Origin: Anisakis pegreffii
Lineage: Eukaryota; Nematoda; Chromadorea; Rhabditida; Anisakidae
Length of the DNA stretch: 64,000 bases
Assembly: GCA_035041965.1 (NCBI GenBank)
Contig: JAPYMA010001877.1
Span: forward strand, 97,927-161,926
Direction: 5' to 3'
The notes below the pieces were generated by a model. That model saw only the letters and a program-made list of their open reading frames with translations. It was not told the DNA's origin and did not search any database. Positions 11,719-24,492 of this stretch are shown here, piece after piece (position 1 is the first letter of the stretch; the number at the start of each line of letters is the position of its first letter). The translations under genes were made by a program, and so were the position numbers.

Positions 11719-14270
11719 GTGAAGAAATCACTTGCTAACGCACAAGCGCATAATAAAGTGCAAACAAATGAGTCTCTCAATAAATCACTCCTTATTATTA
11801 ATATGAACGTTGAAAGGCTCACATAATCAATTGTGCAGGACACACGTGACCAATTACCTCTCAACGTAGTTCGGTCGAATGAAACGATAGCGTAGTTGAA
11901 AAACTATTCAGAATTTGAGAAACAGTCAAACGGGGTTCACATTCTATAGTCCACTGTATTGCTAACACATGAGTGCAACAGAATGGGTGCAGAATGGATG
12001 GACGCGAAAAATTTGGAGTAATTCGATTAGTGTGTCCAGGATTTGAGTGTCTAGGACGCCTTTGACGAACAAGTGTGCCGGAATGCATGAATTTTTAAGC
12101 AGCTGCTTGTTCGGTCATCTTTCGATCAAAATTTTACCATTTCAGAAGACAATTTTTCATCTTTGGAATGGCAGTAGTGTTGAGTGAAATTGTTGCTAGT
12201 TGATAATTACTCTAGTGACCATGAAAAATCGAATTTCACAACACTTTGAAATGAAAATTTTGCGAGGTATTAAAGGCAGCCGCGAACTGAGCATGGATCA
12301 TAAAACGAATAGCGTAAATGATACTTGGAGAAGCATAGAACGAGTCGAGCAATTTGGCCAGTGAACCAACCAATCAAGCACATTATTGAAAGCCACAAAT
12401 GGCATTGTTAAACGAATTTCCGCCGCATAACTGCCTCCAGTAATTTCCGTGCACAACAGTATGTTCGCTTGATTCACTAAGATGGTCGCCATCGAAGCAC
12501 CAATTACGAAAAACTGATTAAGTGCATTATTTTGGAACTATTACTAATTTCCCTACCGGGGTGCGCTTCTGCTGAGCTCACTTGAATTAAATTCGTAGCG
12601 AGCGAGTAGTCACACAATGCCATCATGCACTTTGTCGACGTGTATTGATGCCGTCAAGCAATTGAGCCGTCCGTTTCCTGTGAGAATGGAGCGAGCATCT
12701 TTTCTGGATCAGACTATGCGTTCAAACGAGAGACAATTTCGTTTTGAAAGATGTATTTGTATGTTCGTGAATTTGACGTTAATAGAAATTAAGCTGATCG
12801 TGAGCAATTGGAATGCTAAATTTGTTGAAAACATTAAAATCTGTTCTCAACACTATTGTTCTATTCACAATGGCTCGCTTCCTTATGTTAGTAATTTTTC
12901 ATGGAAATGTGCACAGGTATTGGCGAATATACTGCATTTTAGAGATGAAGATTGAACGATGCCATAAAATGGTCAGTATCACTTCTGAATGTGCATTTAT
13001 AAATGAATAATTGAGAGCGGATCGCGTAAATTAGAATGCATGTTTGCTGCGTCGTCGTGTGTCCACTTAGTGAGATTGGCCTAGCAAGAAGCATCGCTTT
13101 CGTCAACATATTCAATTGGTTGATCGATATTCTTAACAAGTACGAGCAAATTAGTAAGATAACGAAGGCAGTGGGTAAGCATGAATACGAAATGACTCAA
13201 TAGGCACAACTCACAGAGAATTTCTCCGAAAGCGTTATTATCTACTCACTCAATACGATTTCACCGTTACGACAACAACACTTGTTGCAGATTATGAAAT
13301 TCGATTTTCAGTTTCATTTGTTACAGATTATGAAATTCGAACCGGTTCCAAAACTCACATGAAATATCCGTAAACTAAACAAAAACAAACTCACAGCAAA
13401 AATCAGTTAATATGATAAAAAACCGTCATGAAAGTTATGACTGATACGGTGCTTCGCATGTGGATGACTTGAACTCAGCACGCTTACCCGCTCAGTAATT
13501 TTTGACAGTGTTTCAAACAGCTTTGCAGCACTTTCGTCGAAGGAGAAATAAACCAACGCCAACAGTTTCTCGCCAAAATACAATTGCTCACCAAATCGGC
13601 AAGATCCAAGAACACGGCTTGAATTGCTCACGGTGGGAACAACAAACTTCATATATCACCTTCTGCACGCAAGCATGCAAAAGCAAATGAACACTTGCAA
13701 ACAACTGAAACTGCTTCGGTACGACCATAAAAGGAAGCAGGCGCAATCATGATGCTAAAAGTGTCCACAAAAAAGTGAACGCCGTTGCTATTGTGAGCTG
13801 TAAGAACTCATTTTCAATACGCTGACGTATTCCAGCGAACGATGACGATGATGATGTTCACGATAATGATGAGGAAATGATCGGTAGGTAAGGAGGCTGG
13901 CAATTTTAAATAATCGTTAAGTAGGGAAGTTGGCATGTTCAAAAACAAGAACCTGATGAGAGTGCTGAGGGAGAAGGAGACAGTCGTGGACGAAGTTTAT
14001 GAAATGAAGAAAAGATTACTGATGGAACTAACTAGCTGCTGCTGCTGCTCGTAGTGACAAGATGGCGATTCAATTCAATTCAAACGCGAAAATATCGCTG
14101 TGCTCGTTCCTAGTGAAGGTAGTGAATGAGATATATGCGTTCACCTACTGTTCATTAATAACACCATAATCTCTGCCTAACAACACAATTCACACCAAAT
14201 TATAGTATGAATTATATTACGTCCATAATAGACGACATTCGCAGAATATTCATCCGATGTGACATGACAA
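11719..14270. other. Minor exon candidates on minus strand
   Basis: Minus strand 12513-12383 is bounded by an AATCAG acceptor and a stop. It reads RNWCFDGDHLSESSEHTV and on to YWRQLCGGNSF, Cys- and Trp-rich like an extracellular domain. At 13667-13600 another minus stretch (KVIYEVCCSHREQFKPCSW) lies between GTGCAG and GTGAGC. They may belong to one secreted protein, but I could not phase them together, and other frames are also open. A 23-base unit is repeated at 13282-13304 and 13318-13340. Confidence 0.25.
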
Positions 14271-14423
14271 ATGCACAGTGCATGTGAGCGTATATTTGTA
14301 AAAGAAGACGATCAAAGGAATTGTTGCATTTGTTTGCTAAGTTTGTGCAGTTCAACTGACGGCAAATCTTGTGTGCTAGTACAAACAGCACAGAATCAAC
14401 ATCGAGCACCAAGTAAATATTCG
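14271..14423 (+). CDS. Candidate first exon with CCxC motif
   Basis: An ATG-initiated frame of 51 codons ending exactly at a consensus donor (TCG|GTAAGT). It reads MHSACERIFVKEDDQRNCCI, then CLLSLCSSTDGKSC. The close cysteines recall the start of a zinc-binding finger, but the remaining ligands are not visible and no downstream exon was found. The opposite strand is also open here. Treat it as a candidate only. Confidence 0.25.
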
Positions 14424-17400
14424 GTAAGTTTGCAGCAAAAAATGATGAATTCCCTACCCTTCTGTGACACTTTCAAACATTATTTTGAATGTGCAAGACT
14501 GCAATTGTTCCTCTTCAGCAACGTCAGCGGTATCGTACTCAATAAAACAACATATTCAGAGCGGAAATTTGCACTGCGCATATCGTACCTGAACGAAATA
14601 TCCACTGTTAGTAAGTCAGAGCGATTAATTCTATTTTCCATGCTGTTTGCTTAAGACACGAGGAAAATTTTAATGAGCGAATTTGCCATCGGAGAGTTTC
14701 ACTGCAATTGGATTTATTAATGCCTTTCTGAAGACATTATTTTATGGCTGAAAACAAACAAAATATAAGAATGGCATTTTGATGGGTATTGTTGCTTGCG
14801 TTCGTTTGCTCAATGAACAACACAGAGCACGCACCTATTTCGTTGTTTGTTTGCGTACACATTAATTCCACTGAAGCAGGCGGTGATGCTTCTTAAAATT
14901 AGCTAGTGATGAGCAATCCTCATTGCGGCTTTGCATTCCAATTTTTCCCATTGCTTTCTGCATGACTGATTCTATTTGATCTTGGGATCACATCACTGTT
15001 GCATATTGAGCTGCGCGAACTGCTCGAATAATTGAGCCGTAGTTGATTTTCATTTATTAAATAGTTGCTCTGTCTGGAAATAAATCGGATGTAGAACTGA
15101 AATGTCCGCTGTTTATTGCAGTGAAAGAAAGCATGCTTTCGAACGAAAAGTAAATCTTCCGTTCAACACCCTCACAGACATGTTGTGCTCATCAAACACA
15201 GCAGATGTATGAATAAAATTCCATGCATCCCATTAGAGGATGCGGTCTGTTGCGTTCGCTTTTTTCCGTTTACTCATGTTTTCCGATCAACTGCTCTTGT
15301 TGACCTACTATTTTCGTACTTATTTGTGCGTCAACATGCATTGCATCTCTACCAAATGAAGCCGATTGGTGATAATGTAATGGAGAAAGCAGAAGGAAAA
15401 AAAAAAACCGTGCAAAGTCGGTTAACACTGAACAGTTGTAGTGGCTTGAACGACCTTTAGACTCGGTTCAATAGTTTTGAAATAAATCATTTTGATGTGC
15501 TTCTGTTGGGCATTCCACGGAGCTGAATGAAACGCTGGATGCCAGTTACAAGTGAAGAACAACACTAAGAAGAGGGGCGTACACTTTGAGTTCGCTGCTA
15601 TATGAGAATTTCGAGTAACACCTAGAGTTTTACACCCAAAGTTCAATAGCTGCAAAATTTTCCACGCGATATTCTTAGGAAACATTTGAGACTTTGGCAT
15701 CGGATACCACTTACAAGAAGAACATGAAAAAGCACAGTTCACGCCAATCACCGCATACTGGCATACTGAAAAGTTCGGGTTTTTGATCTTCGCATGAAAT
15801 GTTTTTGGTTTCAACTTATCAAAAACGTTCTTCAACAAACACGGCTCATTTATTGCTCCGCATCTAAACTTTTTGATGGTCCTGTTTTCTTCACTTCGTA
15901 TAGCTGTCAGCCTTCTGAGCCGTCATCGAAGTATTACTAGGTGTGAAGGGGAAAGTGAGCGATTCGATTGCATTCCAAGCCGAACCTGGCGATTAGTTAA
16001 AGAATGTTGAATATCACTGGCTTAGACGATTCTTGCAGTTAAACTGAAAAAAAAATCGTGCAAAACTGTTACGTTGTGTTCTGCAACACAGTTGAATTGA
16101 GCAGTGACTTCTTTTGCCGGAGATGGATAGTCAAAACTGTAGAAAAAGCGAAACTGATAAGAAAACACCCAGGGTATATTGAACGCTATCTTGAAAAGCA
16201 TTCTGATCGATACAGGTCATCTTTACTGACTCAAGGCATGTGCGAAGTGGAAAGTTACAGCAGATTAACGTGAAAATTCGTAACGGATCATGAATTTGGA
16301 AAACGAAAATTTAATTAAGCTATAGTGCATTCCCGACTATGGCTTTATCGCGATTAGTAATCACGAAAAATGAATTTAAAAGACGAAAAGAAATGATTCA
16401 TGAAAGTTAAAACGTTCTCATGAAAATCTTAAAAGACGAAACAAAAGGCAAGATAAGAAATGTGATAAGAAGGGGATCAAATATATCTCAAAAGACGAAA
16501 CAAAAGGCAAGATAAGAAATGTGATAAGAAGGGGATCAAATATAAGCCATCATAAGGATTATTAATAAAAACGAATAAGAACAACATGAGAATATGAATA
16601 TCGAAAGTAAGAATGGCGAATCATTCATCCCACATTTCTTGTTCTGTATGGTTTATCTGTATCGTTGTAGATTATTGTAAGCCGTATTACTAATAGCTAA
16701 GTTATATTTATTACTAATGGTTAAGAAGACTAATGATATTAATAGTTAAGGTCACAATATTGATAACAGTTAAGATTAATTCGAAATGAGTAATAAGTAA
16801 TTGGAATTTTGGAATTTAAGAGATATTATTGCGAGGTGCTGTTATTAATGTTATTATTAGTGTTAGTATAACAGTAATAACCTCGTTAACAGGTATGAAA
16901 CAATCTATTGCTTGATTCCACTGAATTTGAAACCTTTACAAATCCACTTCTTTAGCACAAAATTTCATCTTGTCGTCACTGAATATGAATTGCCTTCTTT
17001 GCAACTTTTCTGCGTCATTATTATATTGCACCTGATTGCATTCACGTGTGATTCTGATCCGCATGGACCGATATTCCCGTATGTAAGCACAGAATCCTTT
17101 ATTTGGTTCTCTCAGTCAAATGGTCAGATTTTTATTGTGAACGGAAAATGATTCGTTTTCTTGAGCAATCACGACGACAGAGAATTTTTCTTCAGCAATG
17201 AGTTGTGTGTGTGTCAAAACACTGCAATGAGTCGGCAAATGTTTTCGATTCTCGAAACCTTATCAATTGAATAACAATGCAACAATGCTCGTTCTTTTTT
17301 GCTTTCTTATTTGAGATCGTTATCGTGAAAGAATCATTTCGAAGTGGATGAAGAAGTGTAAAAGCAAATTCGACAGTTGCTGTTGATCGTTTGTGATTCG

Positions 17401-18435
17401 CATCATTTATTTCTTAAGAAGTGCAACGACAAATTATCTCAATGTCATTAACACTTACCGTAAGCATGTGGGCGATCATAATGTAATCCACTGTAAAATC
17501 TATGCACCAATCAGCATGACGGGTCGTGAAGATTCACTGAACATTACTCGGGGTGATCGCTTTCATGTTAAGTTTTTACGTTTTATGTTGTCCATTCCCC
17601 GATGTGGTGACGTCAGGTGATTATTTTGAGATCGTTTCACAATCGTTTCATTGATTTTCGCAATTTTCTGAGCAGATTTATGGTCTCGAAATGCAATTCT
17701 GTGGTTCTTAAGCACTGTTGTTTATCGGGATTTTCAATTTTTGTTTGTTGATTTTTGATTGAAGCGTCCATCAGACACTTTCCAGAACAACTGTATTGAA
17801 CATTATCTAATCTGAATCTTGAAAAACAACTGCAATCAAAGAGTACTTTTCATAACAGCTGACATTCGGTAATCAACAAGTTTTTTTTTGAAGTTTTTTT
17901 CTTCCTTGAACACTCAGCCATATATTAATTAGTAAAAGGGGACGTTGTTGCTGTCTCATTTACAACTATAAATACTTCCCAACGATCTTCTAGCATCCGT
18001 TGGTTGCAACATCTTCCACTGATACTAGTTCTCATGATCATTCCCTGGATTCATTCACCTCATTGTTGTTTCTCAACTTCAATTCCACTCAATCAACGCA
18101 TTTACCCATGTCCAAAATTATCGTCTATGATTTAGGATTTAAGCCACTGAAATGGTGCTTACTAGTGATTCTATTTAGCTCAACGATACCAGGCATCCAC
18201 TTGTGTATGAGACCGACTGAATGTCCATGTTTCACGAGAAGTCATAGAATTTCACCGGCAAATCAAAAGTGCCAGCGTTGTTTTGCAGCTTCTGAACTCC
18301 ATCCTTTCGATGATTACAATAGTTTGAAAGCGCAAACCGTTCTAACCGCTCTGGCCTACGTTTCGGTTCGTTATTTCGGAAACACCAAGTGAGCATTACA
18401 GTCATAGAAATTTATTTCAGTGATCTGCAGACAGA
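14424..18435. other. Noncoding with a 59-bp tandem repeat
   Basis: No recognised gene. Minus 15838-15422 is open for 138 codons but has no ATG near its start and no splice or family support. Plus 16058-16273 contains a charged stretch (VEKAKLIRKHPGYIERYLEK) with a weak donor at about 16216. Plus 18000-18392 is open for 130 codons without a family signature. The 16431-16548 tandem repeat is listed separately. Confidence 0.3.
16431..16548 (+). repeat. 59-bp tandem duplication
   Basis: Two adjacent near-identical units, 16431-16489 and 16490-16548, each starting AAAAGACGAAAC and containing GGCAAGATAAGAAATG and GGGGATCAAATATA. A diverged partial unit (AAAAGACGAAAAGAAATGAT) lies just upstream at about 16378. 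Confidence 0.85.
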
Positions 18436-18516
18436 ATGTTGGGTTCGTTACCGATTTTACTTGTGCTTGCGCTCGTTTTGTGTACGGTAGAAAATAGCAA
18501 CGGATATGGCCATCAC
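18436..18516 (+). CDS. Possible secreted small peptide, first exon
   Basis: ATG 16 bases behind a TTATTTCAG acceptor (ends 18420; CTGCAG also ends at 18430), as for a trans-spliced start. The 27 codons read MLGSLPILLVLALVLCTVE followed by NSNGYGHH, a clear signal peptide with cleavage likely after the hydrophobic core. A GTTAGT donor follows. Splicing at 18564 (TTGTAG) would add about ten residues and stop; without splicing it stops after 37 residues. A 34-base intron to 18550 would add a longer tail but is unusually short. No known peptide family is recognised. Confidence 0.3.
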
Positions 18517-19045
18517 GTTAGTTACTTTCTGCTATTTTCTTCCTAACAAGCAAAATGATTGTAGGATTCAAACTTTCCACATGATAACGTCCCATAATCA
18601 TTCCTTGAATTTTCGTCGATCAACCGACGAAACCGAAAAAAGTGAAGAATGGATCCATAACCCATCGAAACGTCACGATGGACTCTTCCTTTGCTCGACA
18701 TATTAGAAATTTGTTAGTGGTCGACGTTCACGAACACCGTCAAATTAGACGTTTGAGTAACACATTGCACGGTGTTTTGTGTTAACTCACTTCACACTCG
18801 CCCGGAATGTACAGAGTGCTACCAGTGGAGTTAAACCCGATAAACTGGAAGATGAAAATTGATCATTCAAGTGGATCCGACTTGACTTGGAAAAGAAAGT
18901 AGTCAAGAACAACGAATTATCGCTCTTCGAGTCATTCAGCTTTCATGTGAAGTTGCAAACAACTGTTTGCGATAATTCCCTCGCCAGTTTTTCTTTCTAT
19001 TTCAACAAACGAGTTAAAATGAGAGATTTGTAATAATATCAGATA
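18517..19045. other. Spacer before first epimerase copy
   Basis: Possible 3' part of the small secreted peptide gene at its left end, then noncoding sequence up to the acceptor AATATCAG (ends 19042) that precedes the epimerase start. Confidence 0.4.
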
Positions 19046-19728
19046 ATGGCTGCACATCCACTCGCTGGACTACTTGGACGCCTCAATCATGTTGCGATCA
19101 TAACACCCGACATGGAGAAATCACGAAAGCTCTATCTAGACCTTGGCGCAAAAGTCACTGAATCAAAAGTATGGGCGCTCTTTTCACCTAAAATTTTTGA
19201 TGGTTTTTCCTAGAACAAAAAAAATGGACGAAAACTGAGCTATGAAATCAATTGATTTCTGCCCAATACGAAAGCAGTAATTCTCAACAATTTACTCACT
19301 GGCAATATAAATGCGCACGTCAGGCTGTTCCTGAATGGGGTGTTCACACAGCGTTTGTTGAACTGCCAAACACAAAGATTGAGTTCGTGCATCCGTACGC
19401 GGATGACAGCCCAGTGAAGCCATGGCTGGATGCGCACAAGGATGGCGGTCTGCATCATATCTGCCTTGAAGTCGAAAACATCCACAGGGTTGGTTCAGCC
19501 CATATGTATTTGATTTATACAAAACGCAACTTTCCTCTCATTCCGCCAAGCTAACTCAAGTACTCAGATAGATGAATGAGTCGGATGTTTCAGGCTATTG
19601 ATGAGGCCAAGAAGTTGGGCATCAGAACGAAGGGAACTGAACCGAAGGTTGGCGCTCATGGTAAACTTGTGATCTTCCTCGATCCACGAGACACTAATGG
19701 CGTGAATGTTGAACTCGAGGAGAAATAA
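19046..19728 (+). CDS. MCEE: Methylmalonyl-CoA epimerase, copy 1
   Basis: Interconverts (R)- and (S)-methylmalonyl-CoA between propionyl-CoA carboxylase and methylmalonyl-CoA mutase, normally in mitochondria. Exons 19046-19168, 19324-19488 and 19594-19728 (phase 0 throughout) give 140 residues of the vicinal-oxygen-chelate fold. Family landmarks are LGRLNHVAIITPDMEKSR near residue 10, ELPNTKIEFVHPY near 54, GGLHHICLEVENIH near 82, and VGAHGKLVIFLDP leading to VNVELEEK at the end. The metal ligands expected in this family are present: His15, a His of the HH pair at 85-86, and Glu136. No extended targeting peptide is seen before MAAHPLAGLLGRLNH, shorter than in many animal homologs. The ATG sits 3 bases behind AATATCAG, so a trans-spliced start is likely. 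Polyadenylation signal at 19828-19833. Confidence 0.93.
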
Positions 19729-19827
19729 TCTGTTCCATGGCGGCGTAGATATATTCATGAAACTCTTTCAATATGTATTAGTCTCTGTAACCGTCGATTT
19801 CCATATTTTACATTATAAAAATTGGCA

Positions 19828-19833
19828 AATAAA
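19828..19833 (+). terminator. Polyadenylation signal, epimerase copy 1
   Basis: AATAAA 100 bases after the stop codon of the first epimerase copy. Confidence 0.6.
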
Positions 19834-21058
19834 TGCATTCTCACCACTTGTTTTTGCAATGCATTCAATGCAGAATTCATTCGTTTTTGTGTTTTCCGGC
19901 AATCGCAATCGACGCGATCCGAACGCGATCACTGCGCATTTCCTGAAGTGTAGTGGATTGTGTACTAAATGAATCGGAGGAATGCGTAAGGTGAAGAATA
20001 AGACGGACTATTGTTTGATTACATATTAGTGGTCATCGTTGCGGATTGATCGGACTCGATCAAAGTTTCCCATAATCTGTTGCATCTGAATCAAGCCATC
20101 ACGGAGTTGGTTTTGATCAGGTCATGATGATTGGCATTTTTCGGCCAAATTGAGTTACAAGAAGATTCTCAATTGAATAATTGAAATCCCCTTCCCGAGA
20201 ATAGGGATTTATTCAATGATTGAAAATTCCCATACCTCACTGTTCGCATGTCATCAGACTATCACGTGATATTGTTCATCGATAGATAAAGAGACCATCA
20301 GCTATTGGCCGTCGATTTACATGCGAACAATTGTGCTCTATTAGTGTCGTTCATTTTTCACACAGTGCACCTTAAACTGTCAGAAAGTAATATTTTGTTG
20401 AAAGTAATACAGAAAGTAATAGTAATACAGAAGTAATATTTTGTTTTGTTGAAAAAAAATTTCGTCGAAAAAAATATTCATTTGAACGTTGTTTATCTCA
20501 TCATTCAAACACAGTCGAGAACGTTGCAGTGGGATGGATTGTTATTTGTGAACAACCATAACCACCTGAGTGCATTGCGTACAGTTTGCAGCAGATAAGC
20601 TGCTTAGAAGCAGTAAATTTTTCGATGTATTATGTGTGGCAAAATTGTTATCATTGTTATTGATAAAACTTCATCTGCATTCTTGTTGATAGGGCTCAGT
20701 TGTTGTTTTGCTCTTGAATTGATTAGTGTTACTGTGTGTGGTAAGGGCCTTTTGCCTTAACCGTGTCAAGCTATTCTTTCGTCCCAATCGAATTGCCGAC
20801 TGTAATGTTTCTACAAATACTTTGAACGATAATAATTATGACTGGATGCATTACTTCCAGATTTTATAGGTTCCAAGCTATCTAGCCTTCATCCAATAGT
20901 AATAGAGCAATCCTTCTATACGGTCTTGATTCATGTTGCACCCTTCGAGTTGCAACATCATTAACGCTTTCGCTTTGATACTGATCGGATAAAAATCAAT
21001 CGATTGATGAAAAGTCGATAATTGCACTGAAATTTTAGCCCTAATTGAATTCCGAACA
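19834..21058. other. Spacer between epimerase copies
   Basis: About 1.2 kb without a recognised gene. It contains a run of diverged AAAGTAAT and TTTTGTT units at about 20377-20475. Flanks of the two epimerase copies show no obvious similarity beyond the coding units, so the duplication is old or was confined to the gene. Confidence 0.45.
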
Positions 21059-21736
21059 ATGGCTGCACATCCGCTTGTTGGACTTCTCGGACGTCTGAAT
21101 CATGTTGCGATAATCACGCCAGACATGGAGAAATCACGAAAACTCTACATTGACCTTGGCGCAAAAGTTACTGAAACAAAGGTATCTATTCTTCTGAAAC
21201 GAGATTTGTGCATTTTGCTTTGAAATAGACGAGCATTTGATCAATAAGCTGACGGATGCCGTTACTATTTTGTAGAAAAATATAATTAGCACCGTTTCAC
21301 TTTCTTTCATGCATCAACTGATCACTTCAGGCAGTACCAGAATGGGGTGTGAATACAGCGTTTGTTGAACTGCCAAACTCAAAAATTGAATTCGTGTATC
21401 CATACGCCGATGACAGTCCAGTGAAGCCATGGCTGGATGCACACAAGGAAGGTGGACTGCATCATATCTGCATCGAAGTCGAAAATATCCATAAGGTAAG
21501 ATCAACTATTTATGTCGGATTCACCAAAACAACAGTAAAATCTGAGCTCTTTCATGAGTGTCACGGAATAATTTCCAAATGTCACAAACTCCATGTTTCA
21601 GGCTATCGAGGAGGCCAAGAAAAAGGGCATTAGGACGAAGGGTACTGAGCCAAAGATCGGCGCTCATGGCAAACTTTGCATCTTCTTGGACCCCGAGGAC
21701 ACGGGAAGCGTGAACGTTGAACTGGAGGAAAAATAA
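21059..21736 (+). CDS. MCEE: Methylmalonyl-CoA epimerase, copy 2
   Basis: Second copy of the preceding enzyme, same strand, about 1.3 kb downstream. Exons 21059-21181, 21331-21495 and 21602-21736 have the same lengths (123, 165, 135) and intron positions as copy 1; the introns are also of similar length (149 and 106 versus 155 and 105). The product is again 140 residues, with LNHVAIITPDMEKSR, GGLHHICIEVENIHK, IGAHGKLCIFLDPE and VNVELEEK, so the metal ligands and active-site region are intact. Substitutions are mostly conservative (Ala7 to Val, Leu31 to Ile, Ser40 to Thr). The exon 2 and exon 3 acceptors are classical TTCAG; an AATTTTAG acceptor lies 21 bases before the ATG. Polyadenylation signal at 21843-21848. 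Nothing suggests a pseudogene. Confidence 0.93.
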
Positions 21737-21842
21737 AATATTTCATGTCAATTTTCTAGTCTCTTCATGTTTCCATTCTCGTAGTTTATGATGGGTTCTA
21801 TTTGAACGTTCTCTAATGCGAACGTCAGAGATTAATTCAATC

Positions 21843-21848
21843 AATAAA
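21843..21848 (+). terminator. Polyadenylation signal, epimerase copy 2
   Basis: AATAAA 107 bases after the stop codon, followed by a T-rich run. Confidence 0.6.
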
Positions 21849-22396
21849 TGTTTTTTTTTCAATCCTGTAAACAGCATACGCATATCAACAGTTGCCTATG
21901 ACTTCGAATACGATCGAACAAAAGTCCAATCAACTCTTTCAAATCATATATCTATCACTACTGCAGATCGTGAGCAAGTTCTTGCAACCTAACGCCCAAC
22001 AACAATGCATTTTGTTGTAAACTACATATACAAATTGATTATGCTAACAGATAGATCACATGATCAGTGGAGATGCTCATGTTGTTTAGAAAGTATGGCA
22101 TTTGAAATTTTTTTCGGTCCAATTCTTTCCATCCACCTATCACAATTAGCTAAAAGAATTAAAGGTTAACTACACTATTTCGTATAACACATCGTGCTGC
22201 TGGTATACTCTATATGATGATTTATGTGATGTAATTTGAATGACACTTATGAAAACATTGAATTCGTATGGGTCCTTCCTTATGAGGCACCTGTGGGTTG
22301 CTTATGCGGTTAGACGGAAATACAACAGTACCTGTAAGATGCATTTTTACCAACAAATCCCTTTCGGTTCATTTCGTTGCCTCATACGTTTTCGGA

Positions 22397-22402
22397 TTTA
22401 TT
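22397..22402 (-). terminator. Polyadenylation signal, minus strand
   Basis: AATAAA on the minus strand, about 80 bases downstream of the stop of the candidate terminal exon at 22483-22687; it supports that exon's orientation. Confidence 0.4.
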
Positions 22403-22482
22403 TATCAAATTTGCATGCATATTCAGTTCAGCGTTGAATTAGATTGGTCGTTTCATTATGCGGCTTGAATTCGGGAGCACCA

Positions 22483-22687
22483 TCAACATGGAGCAACGAG
22501 AGAAAAAGAAGGCAGTGATTCAGTTTTTCTGCTCGCATTTTCATGCATCACAGCATCGTTCCACTGGCGAAATGCCGCAATCGCAGTCATAAATACTTTC
22601 TCGTCCAAGAAATCGGACCGACCTTCTTTGACTATTCTATCTCTCAGAGTGCGAGTGCATTCGCCGTGCTTGAAGCATGGCAGCAAC
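22483..22687 (-). CDS. Terminal exon of unidentified gene
   Basis: Read on the minus strand. A strong acceptor (TCATTTTTCAG) is followed by one leading base and 67 codons to a TGA at 22483. The segment begins LLPCFKHGECTRTLRDRIV and continues with a charged helical-looking stretch (DEKVFMTAIAAFRQWNDAVM), with no membrane segment. A minus-strand AATAAA follows at a normal distance. The upstream exon should end in phase 2; open minus-strand segments at about 23640-23480 (MRQIREWLQVNGTIHF...) and 22860-22800 are possibilities, but I could not phase them. No family is recognised. Confidence 0.4.
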
Positions 22688-24492
22688 CTGAAAAATGACC
22701 CGATCGAGTTTAAACTTTCTGTGAACGGCTAAGTACATATGCGTAAAAGACATGATATCAGACGCGAAGACGATTTCTGTTAAACGTACCAATGATCTTT
22801 GGTTTACCTGCGTATTTAAGAGGATAAATGAGTTCGGAGTACGATGCTGTTCTTGTTAATTGCAGATATTATTGTGCGCTTGAGAAAAACGTCTTAGAAA
22901 GTCTGAGTTTTAGCATTTCAAATGGGGTTCACGAATAAATTTTGAATCGCTCAAACGTATCGGAGTATGACCACTTCGAATTCGATACCTAACAGCCAGC
23001 ATAATGCACAGCAATATGAATGCTGATGGGAAAAACGTGCATTCCGTCCAATTTGAGGATTAAGAGGATAACGAAAGCTAAAAAATGAATTGTTTGAAGG
23101 TGACAAGAGAAATTTGCGATTGCCTTTGTTAGCATCAAAAGATATTGAATGTTACTGTTAATAAGTTACGGCGGAAAAGATAATCCGTGAGTTATTGTGT
23201 GACGGAAAAATGACCTCGTTTAATATCACATTAACAACTGAAGCTTTGAAGCTATAAAATACGCATTGAGAACGTTTCTTTCCCCGAAGAGAACTTCAGT
23301 GAGTTCACGAGAGGATAGCCTTTGTCGTTCTCAGTTAGTGAAACCGTTCATCTTTATCATTTCTGCATTACAAGGTGTACACCAGAAAAGGATAAGTCTA
23401 CGATATGCATTACGATGGTCGGAAGAGGTTAACAACCTAGAAGTGGTCTTCGATGTTGTGATGCCCATAACACATTAATGTAACTTGTTCATAATGAGCT
23501 TTTTTATGATCTTCAATGGGCACATTATGGAGCCATTCTGGCACGAGCACATGGACACGATGATATTGCGTGTTGATTGCAAGCGATAGTACGAAATGAA
23601 TTGTTCCATTGACTTGGAGCCATTCTCTGATCTGACGCATCGCATTTCAAACCCGATTATCCAATGCTGTTACTATAAAGGTCGAATTCAAGGGTCGAAT
23701 TTAAAAGGATGAAACAATAATGTTCATTGTGCATTTTGAAAAGTTTCGAGTTTATTGTCAACAATTATCACTCATGGATTTTGGTTTCTTTTGATGGCTG
23801 TTTATAGGGAAACAATTCCGGTTGGTTGGCATGCACTCCATGCAAAATTCAATTCATATTAATCGATTGGTTTGTTCGTATTCACTTCATTAGCATACAT
23901 ATTAGAATGGAAGATAGTTCATACGATGGTGATGTTTGGTTACTCGAATATCACTTAATAGTGGATAATAATTCCATTTCAATTTGCATTTGTACTTATA
24001 TGCAGCAGAACGGATAGAAAATTGCCCCGAGATGTTTTACAATATCTCAACGCGTTGTCTGCACAGCTCTTACATTCACTAAATTTTTGAAGCATGACTT
24101 GTTAAATAGCTCAGCCGTGTGACTAAAAAACTTTTAAAATTCATTTAGCAGTGCTTGCCGAATGTTTCACTTCAGTGGTCGCTACTGAATCACCGTTGTT
24201 ATATAAGCGTCCTGTTTTATTGCATGTACCTGAACGTCAGGTGATACTTCATAAACTATCTCATTGTCAATGAGGCTCTAAGTCAAGCACGACTAACATT
24301 TATTTTTGACATTTTGTAAACCTCGTAAAGGTTCATTTCTGACATTCTGTAATGCTCGCAAGTTCAACTACATAAAGGTGTATTTTCCACGTCTCGTGAA
24401 AATAAGGTAAAATTGTACACGAATCTATTTTTATCGTTCTAAGTAGAGCCAACACAAGCCTGTTTTTAAACATGAACTCATGACTGATTCGA

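Noticed and set aside
15422..15838. 138-codon minus-strand frame
   Set aside because: No ATG near its start, no acceptor or donor in phase, no family resemblance; a few frames of this length are expected by chance in 64 kb.
19240..19522. Antisense frames across epimerase exon 2 (and 21314-21505 in copy 2)
   Set aside because: They are shadows of the conserved epimerase coding exon; no splice or start signals of their own.
21059..21736. Second epimerase copy as a retroposed pseudogene
   Set aside because: It keeps both introns at identical positions and an intact frame with all metal ligands.
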